A stretch of DNA of 12,511 nt from contig JBILLS010000047.1 in the NCBI GenBank assembly GCA_044375955.1, forward strand, positions 1 through 12,511, given 5' to 3'. Numbering within the stretch: position 1 is the stretch's first letter; each line of letters starts with the position of its first letter. Shown in pieces: positions 6,531-12,511 of this stretch. The notes beneath the pieces were generated by a model. It had not been told where the DNA came from and ran no database searches. It saw only the letters and a list, made by a program, of their open reading frames with translations. A program made the translations under genes and the position numbers. The stretch comes from VGCC01 sp044375955. GTDB lineage: Bacteria > Actinomycetota > Actinomycetes > S36-B12.

Positions 6531-7724
6531 ATGCTCGACGGTCGCGTCTACGCGGATCACGCTGCGACGTCACCCATGCTCCCCGAGGTGCGGGAGGCAT
6601 GGGTAGCCGCCTCACGGATCGTCGGCAATCCTTCTTCGCTGCACGCGAGTGGCCGGAGCGCTCGACGCATCGTCGAGGAGGCGCGAGAGTCGATCGCGTC
6701 GGATCTCAACGCGCGACCTTCGTCGGTGATATTCACCTCGGGTGGCACTGAGGCCGACAACCTCGCCGTCAAGGGCCTCTTCTGGGCTGCACGTGATCGA
6801 GGGGACGCGCCTCGGGTGCTCGCCTCGGCAATCGAGCACCATGCCGTCCTTGATCCGGTGGAGTGGCTGGCCAAGCACGAGGGTGCCGACGTCACGTGGA
6901 TTCCGGTCGATCGGCGTGGTGTCGTCGACGCTGCATGGATCGATCAGTGGCTCGTCGGTGTCGGCGGTGACGCGGCTCTGTGCACGGTCATGTGGGCGAA
7001 CAATGAGATCGGAACAGTGCAACCCGTGCCTGACATCGCGCGTGCATGTCGCGAGGCAGGAGTCCCCTTCCATACTGATGCTGTCCAGGTACTGGGCCAA
7101 CTGCCGATCGATATCACCGCCCTGGGTGCCTCTGCGGTCACGATCAGCAGTCACAAGGTCGGGGGACCGGTGGGTATCGGTGCCCTCATCATCGACATCA
7201 CCGAGCAGTTCACCCCGGTGGTGCACGGTGGAGGCCAGGAGCGTGAGATCCGCTCGGGCACGCTGGATTGTGCTCTCGCCGCCGGATTCGCGACCGCGGT
7301 TCACTCAGCGGTGCAAGCCCAGGAAGGTCATGCCGCGCGCATGCGCGCGCTGCAGGCGGCGCTTGTCGACGGGGTCCGGTCCGTTGTTCCCGATGCGATT
7401 CTCAACGGAGGTGACGGGGATCTCCGGTTGCCGGGCAATGTCCACTTCACCTTCCCAGGCTGTGAAGGTGACGCACTCCTCATGTTGCTGGATGCCGCGG
7501 GGATCGACTGCTCCACCGGTTCGGCGTGCACAGCGGGCATTCCGGAACCCAGTCACGTCCTCCTCGCAACGGGGGCACCGGAGTCCCTTGCTCGCTCGTC
7601 GTTGCGGTTCAGTCTCGGTCGGACGTCGAGCGACGAGGATGTTGCCCGGATCGTGGCAGCACTGCCCGCGGCGGTGGATCGTGCCAAGCGGGCGGGCTCG
7701 TCGACGCGGACCGGTGTCGGATGA
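6531..7724 (+). CDS. iscS: Cysteine desulfurase (IscS/NifS family)
   Basis: A 397-residue PLP enzyme that removes sulfur from L-cysteine to give alanine and an enzyme persulfide. The sequence shows YADHAATSPM, GNPSSLHASGR, the phosphate-binding TSGGTEADNLA, AIEHHAVL with the ring-stacking His, WANNEIGTVQPV, FHTDAVQ with the PLP Asp, and the Schiff-base lysine K209 in SSHKVGGPVG. The persulfide cysteine C333 lies in STGSACTAGIPEPSHVL. ATG 6531 is preferred to the adjacent GTG 6528 because of the -10 spacing and family starts. The stop overlaps the mnmA ATG by 4 nt, so its most direct client is probably MnmA for tRNA thiolation. No Fe-S scaffold (iscU, sufU) is present in the window, so general Fe-S assembly cannot be inferred from context. 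Confidence 0.95.
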   Translation: MLDGRVYADHAATSPMLPEVREAWVAASRIVGNPSSLHASGRSARRIVEEARESIASDLNARPSSVIFTSGGTEADNLAVKGLFWAARDRGDAPRVLASAIEHHAVLDPVEWLAKHEGADVTWIPVDRRGVVDAAWIDQWLVGVGGDAALCTVMWANNEIGTVQPVPDIARACREAGVPFHTDAVQVLGQLPIDITALGASAVTISSHKVGGPVGIGALIIDITEQFTPVVHGGGQEREIRSGTLDCALAAGFATAVHSAVQAQEGHAARMRALQAALVDGVRSVVPDAILNGGDGDLRLPGNVHFTFPGCEGDALLMLLDAAGIDCSTGSACTAGIPEPSHVLLATGAPESLARSSLRFSLGRTSSDEDVARIVAALPAAVDRAKRAGSSTRTGVG

Positions 7725-8818
7725 AGGTGATCGCCGCACTGAGCGGGGGTGTGGACTCCTCGGTTGCCGCCGCGCGCGCCAGGGATGCGGGCCATGAAGT
7801 GGTCGGCGTGCATCTCGCACTTGCACGGAAGTCCGCGAGTGGGCGCGAGCGCGGATGCTGCACCCTGGATGACGCACGGGATGCCCGTCGTGTCGCTGAT
7901 GTCCTGGGGATCCCGTTCTACGTCTGGGATTTCGCGGAGAAGTTCCAGGAGACCGTGATGACCGATTTCCTTGACGAGTACAGCGCAGGCCGCACCCCGA
8001 ACCCCTGCCTGCGGTGTAATGAGCACATCAAGTTCAGTGCGGTCCTCGACAGGGCTCGCGCCCTCGGTTTCGATGGGATCGTCACGGGCCACTACGCCCG
8101 AATCGTGCACGGTGAGGACGGGCCTGAACTCTTCCGTGCGATCGACCCCGCAAAGGATCAGTCATATGTGCTCGCAGTCGTCCCGCGCGCGCAGCTTGCG
8201 GCCGCGCACTTCCCGCTCGGGCTCGACACGAAGGCTGATGTGCGGGCAGAGGCTGCCCGGCGGGGTCTTGTGACCGCTGCCAAGCCCGACAGCCACGACA
8301 TCTGTTTCGTACCGGATGGGGATACGGCCGGCTACGTCGTTGCCGCACTCGGGGCCCGCCCCGGCCCGATCGTCGATGCCTCGTCCGCACAGACCATTGG
8401 CGAACATCACGGACCCTTCACGGTGACCATCGGTCAGCGGCGTGGGCTCGGGCTCACGGTGCCGGCCGAGGACGGTGAGCCGCGATACGTCATTGACGTC
8501 GACCCGATCCACTCGGTCGTCACGGTCGGCCCTCGCGAGCACCTGCTCGTCCATCACATCGAGACGGGAGCGCCGCAGTGGCTGTCGGCACCGTGGATGG
8601 GACCCCGCACGGGCGTGTCGGTGCAGGTGCGTGCGCATGGTGAACCGGTGGACGCGACGGTGACCGCGAGTGAGGAGGGTCTTCTGGCCGAGCTCGGGTC
8701 ACCCATCCAGGGCATCGCGCCCGGTCAGGCGCTTGTTGTCTACGAGGGGGATCGCGTCCTGGTCTCCGCGACTATCGATGCCACGGATCGAGTGCGCAGG
8801 CCCCGGACACACACGTGA
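7721..8818 (+). CDS. mnmA: tRNA-specific 2-thiouridylase MnmA (TrmU)
   Basis: A 365-residue ATP-pyrophosphatase that places sulfur at position 2 of wobble U34 in tRNAs for Lys, Glu and Gln, using persulfide from the desulfurase. The PP-loop SGGVDSS (8-14) is intact. The catalytic cysteine is C99 in TPNPCLRCNEHIKF and the second, persulfide-carrying cysteine is C195 in SHDICFVPDG. The actinobacterial-style segment RGCCTLDDARDARRVAD (about 44-60) adds a Cys pair near the ATP site. VTGHYAR and KDQSYVL are also typical. The C-terminal beta-barrel holds the family block TIGQRRGLG followed by YVIDVDP. Length is normal (about 355-375). The start is fixed by ATGA overlap with iscS, although the reading frame stays open upstream. 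The end overlaps the MetE-like gene by GTGA. Confidence 0.96.
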   Translation: MKVIAALSGGVDSSVAAARARDAGHEVVGVHLALARKSASGRERGCCTLDDARDARRVADVLGIPFYVWDFAEKFQETVMTDFLDEYSAGRTPNPCLRCNEHIKFSAVLDRARALGFDGIVTGHYARIVHGEDGPELFRAIDPAKDQSYVLAVVPRAQLAAAHFPLGLDTKADVRAEAARRGLVTAAKPDSHDICFVPDGDTAGYVVAALGARPGPIVDASSAQTIGEHHGPFTVTIGQRRGLGLTVPAEDGEPRYVIDVDPIHSVVTVGPREHLLVHHIETGAPQWLSAPWMGPRTGVSVQVRAHGEPVDATVTASEEGLLAELGSPIQGIAPGQALVVYEGDRVLVSATIDATDRVRRPRTHT

Positions 8819-9837
8819 TCCCCTGGTCGCCGGCCGCCGCGACCTCGGTGGGCTCGTTCCCGGGCACCGATATCCGCGAGACCGTACGCATCGTCCGCGG
8901 GGAGATCCCCGACTTCCTGCACCTTCCCGAACTCCCGGCGCGTGGCCCGGGTTCGGACCTGATCGGTCGGACCCTCGCGGTCCTCTCAGGTGTCGATCAC
9001 GGCTTCTCCGCGGCGACGACCCCGACCGGATGGCGGATCGATGGCGCCGACACCTCGGTCATGCGACGCGGCCGCTCGTGGCTCGGGGAGGATCTCGATG
9101 CACTCGAGGAGGTGACCCAGGGGTACGTCGGGCCGATGAAGATCCAACTCTGCGGACCCTGGACCCTTGCGGCATCCGTCGAGGGCGCGGGTGGTGAGCG
9201 GCTCGTGCGTGATCCGGGTGCGGTGCGTGAGATCGCCGAGGGTCTCGCAGAGGCCGCGCGAGAACATGTGGCAGATGTTCGTCGGAGGATTCCGGAATCC
9301 CACGCGGTGCTGCAATGGGACGAGCCACTCCTTCCTGCGGTGATGGCAGGCCAGGTGCGTACCGCCAGTGGTCTGGCAACGTATCGATCGGTGGACCTCC
9401 CCGTGGTCTCACGTGTGCTGACCGCGGTCATGGCTGCCGTCGATGACGCGATGTCCGGAGTGCATTGCTGTGCACAGGACGCACCCGTGGCTCTACTCGT
9501 CGAGTGCGGTGCCCAGTTCCTCTCGATCGACATCCTGGATGCGCGACCCGCGGACGCCGAGGTCGCCGCGGCCTGGGAATCGGGGGTCGGGATCCTGCTC
9601 GGGTGCGTGCGATCGCGCGGTGGCACCGGACGTGCGACTGACGAGGTGACCTCGCGTGTGGCACGCCGCTATCTGGCCGACCTCGGGTTTGCGGACGATC
9701 GCTATCTGAGGGAGCTCGCCATCACGCCCTCCTGCGGGTTGGCGGGGGCGGACCCGGCGTGGGTCCGCAGTGCACTGGCCGCCTGCCGCACGATTGGTGT
9801 CGTGCTGCGTGACGACAGGGCGGGGGTCGAGGAATGA
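8815..9837 (+). CDS. MetE-like (cobalamin-independent methionine synthase C-domain) protein, Rv3015c-like
   Basis: A 340-residue protein equivalent to the catalytic C-terminal barrel of MetE alone, without the N-terminal folate-binding duplicate. The start ATSVGSFPGTDIRETVR resembles the MetE segment TTTIGSFPQT. LQWDEP (166-171) matches the substrate-binding IDEP block. Probable zinc ligands are H217 and C219 in VHCCA and C307 in TPSCGLAG. The fourth MetE ligand, a Glu, appears to be Asp (D239 in FLSIDILDA). The start is a GTG overlapping the mnmA stop by 4 nt, and the end overlaps ligA by ATGA. The same mnmA/MetE-like/ligA order is known to me from mycobacteria (Rv3015c). The reaction is unknown: thiol methylation or demethylation with a folate-independent donor is plausible. 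De novo methionine synthesis from methyl-tetrahydrofolate is unlikely without the N-terminal domain. Confidence 0.8.
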   Translation: MIPWSPAAATSVGSFPGTDIRETVRIVRGEIPDFLHLPELPARGPGSDLIGRTLAVLSGVDHGFSAATTPTGWRIDGADTSVMRRGRSWLGEDLDALEEVTQGYVGPMKIQLCGPWTLAASVEGAGGERLVRDPGAVREIAEGLAEAAREHVADVRRRIPESHAVLQWDEPLLPAVMAGQVRTASGLATYRSVDLPVVSRVLTAVMAAVDDAMSGVHCCAQDAPVALLVECGAQFLSIDILDARPADAEVAAAWESGVGILLGCVRSRGGTGRATDEVTSRVARRYLADLGFADDRYLRELAITPSCGLAGADPAWVRSALAACRTIGVVLRDDRAGVEE

Positions 9838-11990
9838 GCGTCCCGACTCATGCGCGCGACCGATGGGAGGAGCTGGTCGCGCAGATCAACGAAGCCCGCT
9901 CCCGGTACTACGAGCGGGATCGGCCGACCCTGTCCGATGAGGAGTACGACGCCCTCTACCGCGAGCTCGTGGAGTTGGAGAACAGTCATCCGGAGCTCGC
10001 ATCGGGGGAGTCACCCACGCAGACCGTCGGAGGTGAGCGCTCCGAGATGTTCGATCCCGTCGAGCACCTGGAGCGCATGTACTCCCTGGACAACGTTTTC
10101 GAGGATGGGGAACTCGAGGCCTGGTTCGAGCGGGTGGTCAAGGGGATCGGCTCCCTTCCGCCCATGTTGTGCGAGCTCAAGATCGATGGACTCGCTGTGG
10201 ACGCGGTGTACACGAAAGGGATCCTGACTTCGCTGGCCACGCGCGGAGACGGACGTGTGGGGGAGGACGTCACCGCCAACGCGGCCCATATTCCGGCGAT
10301 ACCGCAGAAACTGTCCGGTGGGACCGTCCCGGATCTCATCGAGGTACGCGGCGAGATCTTCTTCACTCTCGCCGATTTCACGACGATCAACGCCGAGCAA
10401 CTCGAGGCGGGGCTGCCGAGTTTTGCAAACCCGCGGAACGCTGCGGCCGGAACGCTGCGGCAGCGGGTGGACAAGAAGCTGATCGAACTCCGGGAGTCCG
10501 AGAGGTCGGGAGCGCGGCGCGCCGAGACACTTCGGGGTGAGGTGGATCGTGCGCTTCGGCGTCTCAGTCTTCTGCGCCTCACGGTCCACGGGATCGGTGC
10601 GACTCGTGGCCTGAGCATCACGCAGCAAAGTGATGGGTACACCGAGCTGGCATCCCTCGGGCTTCCCGTCAGTGACCGCATGGATGTTCGCGACTCGGTC
10701 CCCGGAGTCCGTGACTACATCGCCCACTTCGGTGCGCACCGCCACGACGTCGAGCATGAGATCGACGGCGTCGTCGTGAAGGTGAATGAGATCGCTCTGC
10801 AGAAGCAGATGGGGGAGACATCGCGCGCTCCCCGGTGGGCGATCGCCTACAAGTACCCGCCGGAAGTAGTGCGGACTCGGCTCCTAGATATAGAGGTGAA
10901 CGTTGGGCGCACCGGACGTGTCACACCCTTTGCGGTCATGGAACCGGTACGCGTGGCGGGATCCACAGTCTCGATGGCCACCCTGCACAACGCGTTCGAG
11001 GTCGAACGGAAGGGTGTCCTGATCGGCGACATGGTGTTCCTGCGCAAGGCCGGTGACGTCATACCCGAGGTTCTGGGTCCGGTGGTCGAGGTGCGCACGG
11101 GTGCAGAGCGTGCATTCCGGATGCCGACGAAATGTCCCTCGTGCGGAACACGATTGGCCCCGGAGAAGGAGGGGGACAAGGACATCCGGTGTCCGAACGC
11201 GCGGTCGTGTCCCGCGCAACTCCAGGAGCGCCTCTTCCATGTCGCGTCACGCGGGGCTCTCGACATCGAGGGGCTCGGATACAAGGCCGCCCAGGCACTG
11301 CTCGCGTGCGGTGTCGTCACGGACATCGGTGACCTCTTCCTCATCACGGAGGAGGCGCTCCGGACCTGCGACTTCTTCACCCGCGATCCGGGCAAGGGTG
11401 AATCCGGTCGCCCCCTGTCCGAGAACGCGAAGGGAATGCTGGCACAACTCGACGTCGCCCGCACGAGGCCGCTCTGGCGGGTTCTCGTTGCCCTTTCCAT
11501 CCGGCATGTGGGTCCGACGGCCGCGCAGGCCCTCGCCCGGGAGTTCGGCTCCCTCGAGGCGATCGCGTCGGCAGACCGGGATCGCCTTGCCGATGTCGAC
11601 GGCGTGGGGAGTGTCATCGCCGAGGCGGTGCGCGAATGGTTCGACGTGGACTGGCACCGAGAGATCATCGAGAAGTGGCGCGAGGGGGGCGTGCGGTTGG
11701 CCGACGAAGTCTCCGACGTCGGCGACCAACCACTGGCCGGGCTCACGGTCGTGATCACCGGATCCATCCCGGGATACACCCGCGAGAGCGCTGCAGAGGC
11801 CGTGACGGCGCTCGGTGGAAAGGTCGCCGGATCGGTGTCGTCGAAGACCACCGTGCTCGTCGCGGGGGAGAGCGCAGGGTCCAAGCTGGACAAGGCCGAG
11901 AAGCTCGGCGTCCCCGTCATCACGGCGGAGGTCTTCCCGGTCCTGCTCTCCGAGGGGCTCGAGGCTGCCTTGGCGGCCGCACCGGACTAG
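9834..11990 (+). CDS. ligA: NAD-dependent DNA ligase LigA
   Basis: A 718-residue NAD+-dependent ligase sealing nicks in replication and repair. Domains in order: Ia (about 8-70, YYERDRPTLSDEEYDALYREL); adenylation domain with the AMP-lysine K116 in ELKIDGLA, RGEIFF (172-177), NPRNAAAGTLRQ (199-210), EIDGVVVKVN (309-318) and YKYPPE with K340; OB fold with GRTGRVTPFAVMEPV; a zinc finger with C434, C437, C453, C459; helix-hairpin-helix repeats (about 480-605); and a BRCT domain (about 632-718). Nothing catalytic is missing. It is slightly longer than the usual 670-700 because a charged helix-like insertion (about 211-247) replaces the short loop normally between NPRNAAAGTLRQ and VHGIG. The start ATGA overlaps the MetE-like stop. 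Confidence 0.97.
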   Translation: MSVPTHARDRWEELVAQINEARSRYYERDRPTLSDEEYDALYRELVELENSHPELASGESPTQTVGGERSEMFDPVEHLERMYSLDNVFEDGELEAWFERVVKGIGSLPPMLCELKIDGLAVDAVYTKGILTSLATRGDGRVGEDVTANAAHIPAIPQKLSGGTVPDLIEVRGEIFFTLADFTTINAEQLEAGLPSFANPRNAAAGTLRQRVDKKLIELRESERSGARRAETLRGEVDRALRRLSLLRLTVHGIGATRGLSITQQSDGYTELASLGLPVSDRMDVRDSVPGVRDYIAHFGAHRHDVEHEIDGVVVKVNEIALQKQMGETSRAPRWAIAYKYPPEVVRTRLLDIEVNVGRTGRVTPFAVMEPVRVAGSTVSMATLHNAFEVERKGVLIGDMVFLRKAGDVIPEVLGPVVEVRTGAERAFRMPTKCPSCGTRLAPEKEGDKDIRCPNARSCPAQLQERLFHVASRGALDIEGLGYKAAQALLACGVVTDIGDLFLITEEALRTCDFFTRDPGKGESGRPLSENAKGMLAQLDVARTRPLWRVLVALSIRHVGPTAAQALAREFGSLEAIASADRDRLADVDGVGSVIAEAVREWFDVDWHREIIEKWREGGVRLADEVSDVGDQPLAGLTVVITGSIPGYTRESAAEAVTALGGKVAGSVSSKTTVLVAGESAGSKLDKAEKLGVPVITAEVFPVLLSEGLEAALAAAPD

Positions 11991-12018
11991 GTGCCGACCG
12001 CATCTGCACGGCTGGCAC
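11991..12018 (+). other. Imperfect inverted repeat directly after the ligA stop
   Basis: GTGCCGACC (11991-11999) and GGCTGGCAC (12010-12018) can pair as a 9-bp stem with one G-U pair and one A-C mismatch around a 10-nt loop. It fills most of the gap between ligA and gatC. No T-run follows, so it is not a canonical intrinsic terminator. It may be an RNA-processing or attenuating structure, or chance. Confidence 0.3.
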
Positions 12019-12028
12019 GATGTCCCCC

Positions 12029-12325
12029 ATGCCCGATATCTCCCGTGACGACGTCGCGCACCTGGCGCGACTCGCCCGGTTGCGTCTGGGCGACGAGGAA
12101 CTGACCCATTACGCCGACCAGCTCAGCGCCATCGTCGATGCTGTCGCACGCGTCTCGGAGGTCGCTGCCGCCGATGTCCCCCCGACCTCGCACCCGATTC
12201 CGGTGGTGAACGTCGTGCGGGCCGACGAGGTGCGCCCGGGGCTCTCACGCGAGTCCATTGCGGCCATGGCCCCGGCCTGGGAGGACGACCGTTTCCGGGT
12301 ACCGCGCATCCTCGGGGAGGAGTAA
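12029..12325 (+). CDS. gatC: Asp/Glu-tRNA(Asn/Gln) amidotransferase subunit C
   Basis: A 98-residue GatC, the small subunit that stabilises GatA-GatB in the cytoplasmic complex converting Glu-tRNA(Gln) and/or Asp-tRNA(Asn) to the amidated forms. The opening ISRDDVAHLARLARL is the family hallmark; the middle HPIPVVNVVRADEV and the end DDRFRVPRILGEE are also typical, and the length is normal. ATG 12029 is chosen over ATG 12020 (which would add MSP) because family members usually begin two or three residues before ISR. Neither start has a Shine-Dalgarno. CACGAT (12016-12021), 7 nt upstream, could be a weak -10 for a leaderless message. gatA follows after 2 nt. Confidence 0.95.
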   Translation: MPDISRDDVAHLARLARLRLGDEELTHYADQLSAIVDAVARVSEVAAADVPPTSHPIPVVNVVRADEVRPGLSRESIAAMAPAWEDDRFRVPRILGEE

Positions 12326-12327
12326 GC

Positions 12328-12511
12328 GTGGGGCTGGAGGGAATGGATCTCACACGGCAACTGGCGAGCACCCTGGCCGATGCGGTGGCGCGTGGCGAAG
12401 TCAGCGCGGAGGAAGTCACCCGTGCCCATCTCGAGCGGATCGATGCGGTCGACGCCTCCGTGCACGCTTTCCTCTACGTCGAACGCGATGCGGAGTTGGC
12501 GACCGCACGTG
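12328..12511 (+). CDS. gatA: Asp/Glu-tRNA(Asn/Gln) amidotransferase subunit A, first 61 residues (runs off window)
   Basis: N-terminal fragment of the amidase subunit that releases ammonia from glutamine for tRNA-dependent amidation. Visible text reads LTRQLASTLADAVARGEVSAEEVTRAHLERI, then VHAFLYVERDAELATAR, which is the standard GatA N-terminal helix pair. The amidase-signature Ser-Ser-Lys triad lies beyond the right edge. The GTG at 12328 is chosen because AGGAG (12318-12322), overlapping the gatC stop, is 5 nt upstream. The in-frame ATG at 12343 has a GGAGGGA directly abutting it, too close to serve. It is coupled to gatC. Confidence 0.93.
   Translation, partial: MGLEGMDLTRQLASTLADAVARGEVSAEEVTRAHLERIDAVDASVHAFLYVERDAELATAR

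Noticed and set aside
7526..7720. Extended start for mnmA inside iscS
   Set aside because: The extension overlaps iscS out of frame; the PP-loop expected near residue 8 fits only the ATG at 7721.
11636..12028. Extended start for gatC inside ligA
   Set aside because: Shadow of the LigA helix-hairpin-helix and BRCT coding region; GatC proteins are about 95-100 residues.
1..12511. CRISPR arrays, tRNA or rRNA genes, insertion sequences, attachment sites
   Set aside because: No regularly spaced repeats, cloverleaf-like segments, transposase motifs or flanking direct repeats were found on reading both strands; the window is almost fully occupied by recognisable genes.

Overview
The window reads as chromosomal, core-type DNA from a GC-rich actinobacterium. 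Reasons: high-GC codon use throughout, very tight gene packing, TANNNT-type -10 boxes placed for leaderless transcripts, and a gene order that matches from memory the Mycobacterium tuberculosis Rv3011c-Rv3039c neighbourhood (echA17, methyltransferase, Rv3032-type glucosyltransferase, Rv3034c-type acyltransferase, fixA/fixB, iscS, trmU/mnmA, Rv3015c, ligA, gatC, gatA). The order and strands are rearranged relative to M. tuberculosis, so this is probably not a Mycobacterium. The genus cannot be called from the sequence alone. No mobile element, rRNA, tRNA or CRISPR array is visible.

Layout. Positions 1-1128 (minus strand) hold the first 376 codons of a glycogen debranching enzyme (GlgX/TreX type); its 3' end lies off the left edge. 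A 56-nt divergent spacer follows. From 1185 to the right edge every gene is on the plus strand: an enoyl-CoA hydratase, a SAM-dependent methyltransferase, a GT4 glycosyltransferase, a hexapeptide-repeat acyltransferase, the two electron-transfer flavoprotein subunits (etfB, etfA), a cysteine desulfurase, the tRNA 2-thiouridylase mnmA, a MetE-like zinc protein, NAD-dependent DNA ligase ligA, gatC, and the first 61 codons of gatA. Five junctions are 4-nt ATGA/GTGA overlaps and one is a 14-nt overlap. No gap between these genes exceeds about 40 nt.

How the genes fit together. (i) glgX (glucan debranching), the glucosyltransferase and the acyltransferase suggest alpha-glucan metabolism. The last two resemble the polymerising and acylating enzymes of mycobacterial methylglucose lipopolysaccharide (MGLP). 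The methyltransferase beside them is of the type paired with echA17, and no GH57 branching enzyme is present in the window. (ii) The hydratase and ETF proteins fit acyl-CoA oxidation. (iii) The desulfurase feeds sulfur to MnmA for tRNA wobble-uridine thiolation. (iv) LigA (replication and repair) and GatCA (amidation of mischarged tRNA) are housekeeping genes.

The points most worth following are the compact MGLP-like gene set, the uncharacterised hydratase/methyltransferase pair, the MetE-like protein with an apparent Glu-to-Asp change in its zinc site, and two probable leaderless promoters (glgX and the desulfurase).
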